Shown piece by piece: positions 23,499-31,835 of a DNA stretch of 43,508 nt; position 1 is the stretch's first letter, and each line of letters starts with the position of its first letter. The stretch comes from Candidatus Lokiarchaeota archaeon (GTDB taxonomy: Archaea; Asgardarchaeota; Thorarchaeia; Thorarchaeales; Thorarchaeaceae), in assembly GCA_014730275.1 (NCBI GenBank), contig WJIL01000126.1, forward strand, positions 1 to 43,508, in the 5' to 3' direction. The position numbers and the translations under genes were made by a program. Under the pieces are notes generated by a model. That model searched no databases and was not told the origin of the DNA. It worked only from the letters and a program-made list of their open reading frames with translations.

Positions 23499-25814
23499 AT
23501 GGATAAATCTTCGCCAAGGTCCAAGAATAGCCAAGATAGCGATGTGAAGGTGTATTCGAGCAGCTTCTTCGAGCTCAATTTAGAAATCCAAGACGCTGTT
23601 AGAGAATTCATTCTTCACGATATTGATGACACAGAGGGGCTTGAAAGCAAGAGAATCCAAATGCATAACGCATTCACCAATCTGTATGAGGAAATCACCC
23701 GTTTTGGACAAGACGTGATGGCCGAATCCTTTGATATGGAATTTCTCAGAAAAGGAATCGCACAGGCCGAACCTGAAGTCAAGGAACAAATGCAAGCAGC
23801 CCTAGAAGATTTGGTTGAACAGGAAAAATCTCAACTTGCCGAAATCTGGATGGCAAAGGTCTTGGCTTGGTTGCACCAATCAGCCGCGACTTCAAGTCCG
23901 TTCGTAGAAGAGACGAACCAAGAAAGTAAACAACGGGCCCTGACACTTATGGCCGACATCTATACGATGTTGGAAAAGCCGTTTTCCGCTGTTCCTTCAA
24001 AGGTTGATGGCACACAGAAACTGAGAAGAGTTGCTCTTAGTGACAAAGCTCGTAGTCTTCAGATGAAAGCCAAAGGTGAAGAAAACGGAACTCCTCGAAT
24101 GATTGTCAATGCAAAAATCAGCGAAGCGGAGTTCTATGACGAGTTCCTGAACGAACTGATTGGGAATGAAAGCACCTTTCGACAGGCCTTCAATCCGTTC
24201 GATGAGCTGCTCTGGAGAGACCTGTTAAGTTCGTTTATTTTTGAAGAAGCAACAGAACTATACAACGAGGTTATACCTCCTCTCAAGGACCTAGATGACC
24301 AAGAGGAATACGAACTTGAGAAGCTGACGGATTGGAAAAAGAATACCGCAGGTTTGAGTGAAGTCTATTGTGCTATGATCTACAACGATATCGCTGACGC
24401 ACAGATGCGAAACGGGAATCTAGAGGATGCTTCTAAGCTGTATATGACCTCTTCTGAAGCCTTCGGACGTGCTGAAAAGTCCTTCAAAGAAGTGCCCAAG
24501 CTGCATGACAATGCCCAGCAGTCGGAAAAAGATAAGAAGCATCGAAAAGCCCAAGCCCTCTTCTGTCGTTCAGAAAACAGCGTGAAAACGCTATCTGATT
24601 TATTGACCGTAGATAATCGTGATGAGGCAGTAGAACTCCTAGAGGGTATTTTCAAGGACCTACAAAAGGCAGAGAAACTATCAAAGAGAAGAGAGCTAAC
24701 AGCGGCGATACAGGAGAATCTACGCACCTTCTCCTTCGTTGAGGATATGTTAGGAAGACAAGAGAAGAATCTGAAGAATATTGCAGAGCATATCAAGTTT
24801 GCAAAGGATTTGAGAAAAACAGGTCTGATTCAGAACGTAAACAAACATTTGGATGAAGCAAGTGCACAGATGAAAAACAAGCCTGCAGAGGCATTGGAAG
24901 AAATCCGCGAAGGTTTGTCCATTCTGGGCATACTCTTGAATCTGGAAGCAGAAGACAAAGAAGTGCGGCATCTAAGAAACAAGACACTCGCTTTTCTGGG
25001 TCATATCAAGTATCTTATCCAGTTCAAATTGAGCTCTCAACTTGAGGGGGGTCTCAAATTCATCCAGTCAAGAATCCTCGAGAACCTCCATGCCGAAGAA
25101 GCTGCTTCATACTACAAAATCATTGGTGAGCAAGGTACAGCCGCCGAACTGATGGATAGAGGGAGACTAGCCTTTGCAACTGCATACGCTTCAGAAGCGC
25201 AGATTTATTCGAAACAATCTGAACAATTGGCTTTCAAGACCCAATTGGATAGAATTAATCTCTCGGGAGAACTCGATGATCAGATTGCTGAACTAAAGGA
25301 AGAGCGTATTCTGGAGAAGGGAATCAAATCGCATGATGTGACACTCAACAGAATCAAGTGTGCAAAAGCCGCCTTTGAGGCAGCCGCTAATGAATTAGAT
25401 AGTGTGAAAAATGGTCGAATCCGCGAGAAAAACAATGTTGACATGCAAGTGCAACAACTTCGTGGAGTTGTTATGAAACTGAATGGGGATCTCGCGAGAA
25501 TCCAAGGGGCCAAGGACGATTTTATGGCAGAGGTTTCATCAAAGCTGGGCGACGAGAGAGAAGCTAAGCGCCTCTACTCCGATGCGAGCGACAAGCTCAG
25601 AAACGCTGTTGGAGACTACTCGGACGCAGTTCAGGTGTTCCGTGAGATTGGAGACAATCAAGCAGCTCAAAACGTTGAAGGGCGAGCGAAGATTGCAGAT
25701 CTTCTTGCACGTGGAGTATGGGATAACAAGCAGCGAATTGGTAGAGATCAAGAACCCAATTACAAAGGCCAAGATGAACTCATCGCGCTTTATCAAGGCC
25801 TTCCAAGAGGGTAG
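23499..25814 (+). CDS. Large all-helical protein (coiled coil/TPR-like), unknown function
   Basis: The 771-residue protein has no signal or membrane segment. Nearly the whole chain is predicted helical, with Glu/Lys/Ala-rich heptads. There is a TPR-like stretch around NDIADAQMRNGNLEDASKLY and a later similar ERE-AKRLYSDASDKLRNAVGD (helix-turn-helix pairs), plus a coiled coil near the C-terminus (about 590-680). No enzyme motif is seen. ATG 23499 was chosen: GGGAG lies ten bases upstream, and the TATA-like CTTAAG (23442-23447) predicts a transcript start near 23470, so the upstream GTG 23463 would be outside the transcript. It could be a scaffold or a membrane-remodelling partner; this is a guess. 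It converges on the ATPase subunit I gene. Confidence 0.6.
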   Translation: MDKSSPRSKNSQDSDVKVYSSSFFELNLEIQDAVREFILHDIDDTEGLESKRIQMHNAFTNLYEEITRFGQDVMAESFDMEFLRKGIAQAEPEVKEQMQAALEDLVEQEKSQLAEIWMAKVLAWLHQSAATSSPFVEETNQESKQRALTLMADIYTMLEKPFSAVPSKVDGTQKLRRVALSDKARSLQMKAKGEENGTPRMIVNAKISEAEFYDEFLNELIGNESTFRQAFNPFDELLWRDLLSSFIFEEATELYNEVIPPLKDLDDQEEYELEKLTDWKKNTAGLSEVYCAMIYNDIADAQMRNGNLEDASKLYMTSSEAFGRAEKSFKEVPKLHDNAQQSEKDKKHRKAQALFCRSENSVKTLSDLLTVDNRDEAVELLEGIFKDLQKAEKLSKRRELTAAIQENLRTFSFVEDMLGRQEKNLKNIAEHIKFAKDLRKTGLIQNVNKHLDEASAQMKNKPAEALEEIREGLSILGILLNLEAEDKEVRHLRNKTLAFLGHIKYLIQFKLSSQLEGGLKFIQSRILENLHAEEAASYYKIIGEQGTAAELMDRGRLAFATAYASEAQIYSKQSEQLAFKTQLDRINLSGELDDQIAELKEERILEKGIKSHDVTLNRIKCAKAAFEAAANELDSVKNGRIREKNNVDMQVQQLRGVVMKLNGDLARIQGAKDDFMAEVSSKLGDEREAKRLYSDASDKLRNAVGDYSDAVQVFREIGDNQAAQNVEGRAKIADLLARGVWDNKQRIGRDQEPNYKGQDELIALYQGLPRG

Positions 25815-25837
25815 AGCACAATGCTACGCCTTTCTGA

Positions 25838-27985
25838 TTACTGTTGATTCACCGATGACAAAGTCGAAACTGTATGCTTCCGTTCAAAAGAGAACGGGGT
25901 GAAAGGTGAACCGCCGCCATGATAGAATTTGCTGAACCATTCTACGTAATGCAAACGAAGTGTGTGCATGAAAGCCAATAGTCCCTCAAGCAATCCAACG
26001 ATGAACGTACCGACCAAGGCACCTAAGAGAGGTATATGCGGAGCTACATGATGACCCTCATGAATGAAATACTCAGGTACTATCTCAATTCCAAAAAATG
26101 TCAATGGGGGAATTGGAATCTCAATGATAGCGGGTAGTAACGAAATGAATACTCCACTCAATATAACGTGGACTGTGTTAAGCGCGAATATTCGGGCATA
26201 GCTTACTGTATGGCTAATCATCCCTATTGCAGATTCCATTGAGTGTACCATGCTTTCCATCCCACCAGGTAGTGATGTAACGAGCATCAATACGAAGGGA
26301 ACAATGAAGGAGAGAAGTAAGAAGTTCATTGGACTGAGAGGAAAATTCGGATACACTCCGTTGTCTCCAACGCCATATCCAATTCCAAGGAAGGGAATCC
26401 AGAGATTCATCGTACCAGTTCCCGAGAACCAAGCGCTAACATTGTTGTAGCTGACACCGAATAGCAAATTGACGAAGCCGTAGTATGCCCAAAGATAGGA
26501 GAATGATGTAACAGCAGCTCTGTATTCACCATGTCTGAACCGATTGTACATATCAAGGAGGATACCCAACATGATATGAATAGCACCAATCTCGATGGAA
26601 AGCTTGAGCATGTGAGTTGACCGGTAAGGATTCGGCTCACCATCGATGTAGTGTGTGAAGACAGGCCAGAGCGGTTCGATGACAGTCTCTGCACCAAACA
26701 CGCTGCCAAATAGTAATCCACCGACCATCGCCGATATTCCCATTGTGATAAGCCCATAGCTTCCAGTCTGCAAATAGCCCAGAATATCCCCTACGTCCAT
26801 CTCCTTCCTTCTTGTCCACCATGCAGCCAACCCAATTAGGAGTATCAAGAATCCTTGCCCTAAGTCTGCGAATATCAAGCCGAAAATAATCGGGAAGGAT
26901 AGGAAGACGATCTTCGTAGGGTCAACATCGTGCTGTGAAGGGGTGTCATAGGAAGTTACGACTTCTTGAGCGGGCTTCATAATATCAGGGTTATCGAGAG
27001 AAGTTGGAGCTGCATGGGCCTCGGGATCTGGTCTCTCGAAAGAGAGCTCGAAATAAGAGCCAAGTCGATTCTCAAGGATTTCCCGAAGTTCATCTTTAGT
27101 ACTGCCCGGAACCCAGCCCCAAACCTTGATGGCATTCTCAGTATAGACTAAGTATTGCTTTGCTTCTATACGGTTCCTCTCAGCCAGAAGAACCTCCCTT
27201 GCAGCAAGAATCTTCTTGCTCCATTCACGTTCAATCATTTCCATCTGCTGTTTGAGCTCTTCAAGCTCCAATTCTAAATCCCGAATATGATCTTCCGCGT
27301 TTTCAGCAATTATGCGCGGTTCACCTCGAAAACCTTCGGGAACCTCTAAGGGATCGAAACCTGTAGCTCTTAGTACGCGTTGTGTCGTTTCTTTCTGTTC
27401 TATAGGTACGGTCACGCTGCATACTGATTTGCCGTCTTTGGACGCCGTAGTAGACAGAGAGAAAGTGTCGCCTGTCAGGCCTTGAAGGTTCCACCGAATC
27501 TCAGGAATCTCGCTTGTCGGCATGATACCTACTGTGGTATAGGTGAACTCCGATTCACCAATCATCTCGACATCTATGTCCAAGATTTTGAGGGAGGAAG
27601 CAGACCTTAGCGCATTTCGTTCTCGCTTCAAATCCACCTTAATTTTGTCTCTCTTTTCCTCGATTGAATCAAGTTGTGGTTCAACCGAGTGTACAACGTT
27701 CTCAACATATGAGATGATCTCGTCGAGGTCTTCTTCTTCAATAGCAATCGGACTTCCCTTTTCTGTTTCGGGATTCAGGCCGAGATTGTCTACTAGAGAT
27801 TGCACTCGCTCAATTGCTGCGTATACTGTTTTCTCTTGGCGGGATTTTTCAACTTCTCCTACTTTGGCCTGCTGAGTGAGGTCTATGAATTCGAAGTTTC
27901 CAAATTCTTCAAGAGCAAGGATAACTTCTCTGTCGAGTTCCTTGCGAGAAACTATTTTACCAACGAGCATCTCTCCGGGACTCAT
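25838..27985 (-). CDS. atpI: A/V-type ATP synthase subunit I (a subunit, stator)
   Basis: The 715-residue stator subunit of the archaeal ion-translocating ATPase is the counterpart of V-ATPase a. The N-terminal half (about 1-345) is the soluble peripheral-stalk arm with coiled coils (about 85-125 and 230-275). The C-terminal half holds about eight membrane helices (from about residue 350: IVFLSFPIIFGLIFADLGQG). An Arg lies in the TM near 595 (HTVSYARIFAL), the likely proton-path Arg. The end FKFY/HYVEWFSKFYHGGG is a typical C-terminal motif. ATG 27985 has GGATG-type sequence upstream. It is divergent from the H-E pair. The A, B, D, F genes are not next to it. Ion specificity cannot be told. 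Confidence 0.93.
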   Translation of the reverse strand: MSPGEMLVGKIVSRKELDREVILALEEFGNFEFIDLTQQAKVGEVEKSRQEKTVYAAIERVQSLVDNLGLNPETEKGSPIAIEEEDLDEIISYVENVVHSVEPQLDSIEEKRDKIKVDLKRERNALRSASSLKILDIDVEMIGESEFTYTTVGIMPTSEIPEIRWNLQGLTGDTFSLSTTASKDGKSVCSVTVPIEQKETTQRVLRATGFDPLEVPEGFRGEPRIIAENAEDHIRDLELELEELKQQMEMIEREWSKKILAAREVLLAERNRIEAKQYLVYTENAIKVWGWVPGSTKDELREILENRLGSYFELSFERPDPEAHAAPTSLDNPDIMKPAQEVVTSYDTPSQHDVDPTKIVFLSFPIIFGLIFADLGQGFLILLIGLAAWWTRRKEMDVGDILGYLQTGSYGLITMGISAMVGGLLFGSVFGAETVIEPLWPVFTHYIDGEPNPYRSTHMLKLSIEIGAIHIMLGILLDMYNRFRHGEYRAAVTSFSYLWAYYGFVNLLFGVSYNNVSAWFSGTGTMNLWIPFLGIGYGVGDNGVYPNFPLSPMNFLLLSFIVPFVLMLVTSLPGGMESMVHSMESAIGMISHTVSYARIFALNTVHVILSGVFISLLPAIIEIPIPPLTFFGIEIVPEYFIHEGHHVAPHIPLLGALVGTFIVGLLEGLLAFMHTLRLHYVEWFSKFYHGGGSPFTPFSFERKHTVSTLSSVNQQ

Positions 27986-28175
27986 CGTTTAATCATCCTA
28001 AGACCACCACAAGAAGGAATCCTGCCCGAAAGCCAAAGAGCCAAACAGGCCCCCTTCAGAAGTGCTTCCGTCGAAAGGGATTTTGAATCCCCAGATAAAG
28101 CTTATGACATAGGTGAATCTTTATGTGCATCAGGAACGGCGAGAACTCACCCTATTTGCCTTGGAGAGTATAGTC

Positions 28176-28502
28176 ATGTGTACAGCTCAGGAAAAAATTC
28201 GCGAAATACTGAAAGCAGAAAGGGCAGCCAAAGAGAAAATTGAGGAAGCTAAGAAGAAAAAGGAGCGAATCCAGAAACAGACCGAAGCAGATATTCAGAG
28301 GGTTCTCCAAGAGAAGAAAGAAGAGGCTGAAGAAGAAGCCAGTTACTTGCGCTCTAAACTTGAGCAGGAGAGAAAGCAAATAGAAGAAGCTGCAGCTGAG
28401 GAAAAGGAACAGAATATGAAACAAATCAGGCTGTCCGCTGAAGAGAGAACTCAAGCTGCTGAAAATGCAATAATCAACATGATTCTTGGGAAGGATGAGT
28501 AG
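28176..28502 (+). CDS. A/V-type ATP synthase subunit H (peripheral stalk)
   Basis: The 108-residue protein is one long coiled coil rich in Glu, Lys and Ala, the form of the archaeal AhaH/NtpF peripheral-stalk subunit, which pairs with subunit E to hold the catalytic head still. Its place directly before subunit E, overlapping translation signals, supports this. ATG 28176 is used because GGAGAG lies eight bases upstream; an upstream extension from 28113 exists but is not protein-like. The region before it is the divergent gap to subunit I (190 bases), in which GATAAAGCTTATG (about 28094-28106) may act as promoter. Small coiled-coil proteins are hard to tell apart by sequence; position makes this call. 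Confidence 0.78.
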   Translation: MCTAQEKIREILKAERAAKEKIEEAKKKKERIQKQTEADIQRVLQEKKEEAEEEASYLRSKLEQERKQIEEAAAEEKEQNMKQIRLSAEERTQAAENAIINMILGKDE

Positions 28503-28503
28503 C

Positions 28504-29127
28504 ATGAGCCAAGATTCTAACATGGTGAATATGATAAAGGAGAGAGCTGATAAACGAGCCAAGGAAATAGTCGAAGAAGCAAAGAAAGAGAGGGAACAAA
28601 GGCTCGAGGTTGCCAGAGAAAAAGCGGAGGAGCGGGCGAAAGAAATCAAAGAAGCAGCCATGAAGGAATACAAGACAGATCTTCAAAAAGCAAAAGCAAG
28701 CCAGACTCTTCAAACCAAACTAGCAATTCTTGATGCTAAGTATGAAATGCTTCAGGAAGTCATCAATCAAGCCAAAGAACGAGCTGAAGACAAGATAGGT
28801 TCCAAAGAATACAAGGGAATTCTCAAGAGACTGGCAACAGAAGCCGCCGAGGCGTTGGAAGAGGACGAAGTCGAAATCCAAGTTCCAGAAGGTCATGAGA
28901 AATACTTGGATGTAGGAAAAATCGAGAAAGAGATATCCAGAAAGAGAGACAAAGATATCTCCATTACTTTGTCAGATGAACCATTAGATGCCAAAGGCGG
29001 GGCTATTATTCGAAATATGAACAACACGAAATGGGTTGAGAATACTTTCGAGAAGCGCATAGAAAGAATGTCAGATGATATCCGACGGATAGCATTTACA
29101 ATCCTATTTGGAGAAGAAAGCACGTAA
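28504..29127 (+). CDS. atpE: A/V-type ATP synthase subunit E (peripheral stalk)
   Basis: The 207-residue protein has a long N-terminal helix (about 1-100, EIVEEAKKEREQRLEVAREK and EERAKEIKEAAMKEY) and a globular C-terminal domain (about 105-207). The latter has the family pattern LDAKGGAIIRN and NTFEKRIER near 165-190, typical of A/V-ATPase subunit E. It binds the catalytic head and H to form the stator. ATG 28504 follows the stop of subunit H by one base, so translation is likely coupled; ATG 28495 inside H is an alternative. The pair ends in a nested hairpin before subunit K, which runs the other way. Confidence 0.9.
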   Translation: MSQDSNMVNMIKERADKRAKEIVEEAKKEREQRLEVAREKAEERAKEIKEAAMKEYKTDLQKAKASQTLQTKLAILDAKYEMLQEVINQAKERAEDKIGSKEYKGILKRLATEAAEALEEDEVEIQVPEGHEKYLDVGKIEKEISRKRDKDISITLSDEPLDAKGGAIIRNMNNTKWVENTFEKRIERMSDDIRRIAFTILFGEEST

Positions 29128-29175
29128 TGTCGGGCAAATACCGACCTCCGTGCTTCTCCCATTCATTCACTTTTT
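29118..29175 (+). terminator. Nested hairpin and T-run after the H-E operon
   Basis: AAGCACG (29118-29124) pairs with CGTGCTT (29149-29155), and inside it GTCGG (29129-29133) pairs with CCGAC (29141-29145) over loop 29134-29140. TTTTT follows at 29171-29175. The left arm includes the end of the subunit E gene. It sits between convergent E and K genes. Confidence 0.5.
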
Positions 29176-29582
29176 CAGCCTAGAAGACTGGGTATGTATC
29201 CGGTTAGTAGGAACGCTATAACGAACCCGTAGATTGCGATAGCTTCAATGAAGACTACGTACAGTACAGTTTTTCCGAAAATCTCAGGTCTTTCTGTAAT
29301 TGCACCTAACGCAGCTGATGATGTGGTAGACATCCCCATAGCCGCAGCAGTTCCAGGCACACTGATCGCAAGCATTCCTGCAATTGCCAAGCCTATGATT
29401 GCCCAAGTGTTATCGTTAATATCGTTCTGTAGAGGGTGCAAACCATCCGTGGTACTCGATGCAAGAGCAGCAAGTTTCGCTGAGTGAAATTCGATACCAG
29501 CGATTAAACCCATGACAATGGTGAAAAGCACCATGCCCAGACCGAATAGCACCAAACTAGTTAATCGTTTCTTCAATTTCAT
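29175..29582 (-). CDS. atpK: A/V-type ATP synthase subunit K (proteolipid c ring)
   Basis: The 135-residue membrane rotor subunit has an N-terminal hydrophobic segment (about 8-30), then two helices of the c-type hairpin: about 62-85 (IIGLAIAGMLAISVPG) and about 110-133 (VLYVVFIEAIAIYGFVIAFLL). The key carboxylate is the Glu in FIEAIAIYG. A second carboxylate within helix one is not seen, so the ring is of the single-hairpin type with an extra N-terminal helix. ATG 29582 is favoured because GAGGT is eight bases upstream; ATG 29597 one base after the stop of subunit C is possible. It is cotranscribed with C. Ion choice cannot be assigned. Confidence 0.9.
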   Translation of the reverse strand: MKLKKRLTSLVLFGLGMVLFTIVMGLIAGIEFHSAKLAALASSTTDGLHPLQNDINDNTWAIIGLAIAGMLAISVPGTAAAMGMSTTSSAALGAITERPEIFGKTVLYVVFIEAIAIYGFVIAFLLTGYIPSLLG

Positions 29583-29590
29583 AGAGTAAT

Positions 29591-29595
29591 ACCTC
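29591..29595 (-). promoter_or_regulatory. Ribosome-binding site of subunit K
   Basis: GAGGT on the minus strand lies eight bases before ATG 29582. It overlaps the ATG at 29597, so use of the longer start would leave this site within the coding region. Confidence 0.45.
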
Positions 29596-29598
29596 ATG

Positions 29599-30663
29599 TT
29601 ACCATACTGTGATTATGTCCCGCATAATATCGGTGTCTAAGCCTCTTTCCACTCCCACTGCAAGAGAACTGATATTCCGTATTTCATATCCCTTCAGCGT
29701 AAAGAACCCAATAACGATTCCGAGATGAAATGGAAACGCCGTCAATTGCCGTTTCACTTGCTGAGCAACATAGTCTTTGACTGCGATTTCTACTTGGAAA
29801 AGATCGCGTCCTTCTTCCTCAATTCTCATAAGTCTCTCTGCGAACCGAGAATACTTGGTACGTTCCAGACTAAGAATAATCTTGTCCCAAGAATCTGCAT
29901 CTTCAAAAAGCTCCACAAAATCCCGCGAATCTTCAGTAAACCGAATCATCGATAGCCTGACTACCTCGGGTTCTAAGTCAAGAGACAAAGCTCTCAGTCG
30001 TGTCAATAGATTCTGCAAATCGACTCCTGGTTCTAGAATGCTCATTACTCGCTCGCGATCGTCTTTGGGGAAGCTTTCAAGGGCGTCTTGTACCTCTCTG
30101 AGATACCATTCCTCCACTGCAACCTCTAACGGAGCAGTAGATTCATACTTCTCAAAGGCTTCCTCTCTGGCAATTAAAGCAGTCTTTAGATTCTTGTAAG
30201 GTATAGCTTCTATCATATTTTTGATAGATCCGGTCTTGACAAGTTCAGTCAAGAGATTCTTTTGTTCAGGAGTTGTTGATGCGGCGAATTGAAGAATCTG
30301 ATCCTCGTCTAGGCCAGCATGAAGTCCGCGTATGATTGATTTCAGCCCCTCAATAAGAAACATCTCGAGATAGGTCTCAGTGAACCTCCTGACAACACCT
30401 GTTACCGATTCTGATATCGTATCAATGACCTCAGCAAAGTCTTTCGAGAGAATAGTAGAAAGCTCTTCGGGATCCGGAGTAGCTGTAGTTGCTTCTTGGT
30501 CAATTACGTCTCCATAGTATGTATTCTTCAGACTATTGATGAATGCGGAGTAACTTCCTGACCGCAAAAGCTGGTCATAGTCACCGGCATCTAGAAACCG
30601 CGACTTCATTGCGCGGATTCGTACGTTGACCACACCATATCGCTTCGCAGCCATGAAAGACAT
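29599..30663 (-). CDS. atpC: A/V-type ATP synthase subunit C (V-ATPase d homologue)
   Basis: The 354-residue soluble protein connects the central stalk to the membrane rotor ring. The N-terminal MAAKRYGVVNVRIRAMKSR with LLRSGSYSAFINSLKNTYYG at about 34-53 is diagnostic of this family, and the rest is all-helical repeats (LIEGLKSIIRGLHAGLD near 100-116). ATG 30663 or ATG 30654 (MAAKRYG) are both possible; family members often start near AAKRYG. Its stop is one base before the longer start of K, so translation of the two is probably coupled. No catalytic subunit (A or B) lies in the cluster. Confidence 0.92.
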   Translation of the reverse strand: MSFMAAKRYGVVNVRIRAMKSRFLDAGDYDQLLRSGSYSAFINSLKNTYYGDVIDQEATTATPDPEELSTILSKDFAEVIDTISESVTGVVRRFTETYLEMFLIEGLKSIIRGLHAGLDEDQILQFAASTTPEQKNLLTELVKTGSIKNMIEAIPYKNLKTALIAREEAFEKYESTAPLEVAVEEWYLREVQDALESFPKDDRERVMSILEPGVDLQNLLTRLRALSLDLEPEVVRLSMIRFTEDSRDFVELFEDADSWDKIILSLERTKYSRFAERLMRIEEEGRDLFQVEIAVKDYVAQQVKRQLTAFPFHLGIVIGFFTLKGYEIRNISSLAVGVERGLDTDIMRDIITVW

Positions 30664-30808
30664 CGATAACCATCCATCCAGTTCTCAAATCGACTGTGGG
30701 CACAGGTGCTTCACGCTTTGTTGGCGATATAAGTTATTCGAAGCGTCATTTGATTTCGACGCGTTACGTTCAAATAACCGTTGAACATGATAAGAAAGGG
30801 TGGGAATC

Positions 30809-31393
30809 ATGCCCGGTGAGAAAAGCTCAGAACAAGAAAAGACGAATCAGATCAATATCCAGTCAACATTCAGAACATCAGCCACAGTCACCTTTGTGGT
30901 GCAAATCATAGCAATCATCATTATGATAGGTTCTCTTGCGGCGTATCTCATTGGGTACACTGTATTCGATTTACCCGTTGATATTCAGATTTTGCTTCTG
31001 CTGATAGGGAGCATGATTACGCTTATGGTATTCCTCGGTGCAATAGGGCTTTTCATTCGATTCTCAAGACGGGTGAGCGATGCCGTTGTGGGGCACAGTA
31101 TAACACAGGTCAGTCTTGATGCTCCTCGTGTGAAGCCAGTCTTAGTTCTCTATGGTATGCTGATTGCTCTTATGGGCATAACTGGAGGCTACGTTTGGTA
31201 TCTCGTGGATAAGCGGATACTATCGATATGGGCCGCCTCTCTGAACTCCGTATCGCTGAGAATATTCGGGTTGGCACTTGGAGCGTTCTTCGTTGCGCTT
31301 CTGATTCAAATAATCGTGGCTCTAGTGGGAAGAAGCGCAACAAAAGTCATAGTCCGCGTCCTTGATGCAGATGATAGCGAATTTCTAGACTAG
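30809..31393 (+). CDS. Four-helix membrane protein, unknown function
   Basis: The 194-residue membrane protein has helices at about 26-50, 59-84, 109-130 and 147-172, an N-terminal soluble Lys/Glu/Gln-rich part and an acidic end (DADDSEFLD). Loop residues are basic (SRRVSDAV). No family is recognised. ATG 30809 follows GGGTGGGA by three bases; GTG 30800 is an alternative. It sits between the ATPase genes C (divergent) and an AtpI/AtpZ-like gene, whose stop codon overlaps its own, so an ATPase-related role is possible but unproven. Confidence 0.65.
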   Translation: MPGEKSSEQEKTNQINIQSTFRTSATVTFVVQIIAIIIMIGSLAAYLIGYTVFDLPVDIQILLLLIGSMITLMVFLGAIGLFIRFSRRVSDAVVGHSITQVSLDAPRVKPVLVLYGMLIALMGITGGYVWYLVDKRILSIWAASLNSVSLRIFGLALGAFFVALLIQIIVALVGRSATKVIVRVLDADDSEFLD

Positions 31394-31722
31394 GATTCTT
31401 CTTCATCATCAATTGCATCGAAATCGTAGTCTTCAAAGATTTCCTCTTGAGGGGGCACATAGGATTGTCGTGAACGCAGGCGTTTTTCCATCTTATCATA
31501 ACGCTTTACTGTTGCATAGATGCTCCAAGATCCAAAAAAGAAGCCAAGAAGCGCTCCGAAGAGAGCACCATACATAGCGCCTGTTTCTCCCATCCATGCC
31601 CGTCCAAGAATCTGACCGGCGAAGAGCATCACGACAACGCTACATGGGAGTTCCGAAGCAACTGCTAGCCATCTTCCAGTCCCTGCCATTCCACCGTCAG
31701 TACTCTCGCTCTCTTGGTTCAT
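31390..31722 (-). CDS. AtpI/AtpZ-like small membrane protein
   Basis: The 110-residue protein has two TM helices (about 22-42 and 48-70). The motif MGETGAMYGALFGALLGFFFG resembles the AtpI/AtpZ family (F1Fo-ATPase-associated; glycine-rich second helix GxLLGxxxG). A cytosolic basic/acidic tail of about 40 residues follows (YDFDAIDDEEES). In bacteria, AtpI/AtpZ helps assemble the c ring or move Mg/Ca. Here its place next to archaeal A/V-ATPase genes suggests a similar aid, by context. ATG 31722 has GAGG seven bases before it. Its stop (CTA at 31390-31392 on plus) overlaps the stop of the plus-strand membrane gene by the four bases CTAG. Confidence 0.6.
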   Translation of the reverse strand: MNQESESTDGGMAGTGRWLAVASELPCSVVVMLFAGQILGRAWMGETGAMYGALFGALLGFFFGSWSIYATVKRYDKMEKRLRSRQSYVPPQEEIFEDYDFDAIDDEEES

Positions 31723-31835
31723 GAGAAGGCCTCAATCATTGGAGCAATATCAATTGTGGTCTACCCTACACAGAGCTTTTCCTCTACATCAAGCTTTTCT
31801 AGGTTAAAGGAATCTATTACCAAAGGGAGTCATTC

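Noticed and set aside
28113-28175. N-terminal extension of ATPase subunit H
   Set aside because: The extension is not coiled coil-like and the ATG at 28176 has GGAGAG eight bases upstream.
28152-28673. Ser/Phe/Leu-rich open frame opposite ATPase subunits H and E
   Set aside because: It is an artefact of Glu/Lys-rich coiled-coil codons read on the other strand, and lies wholly over two convincing genes.
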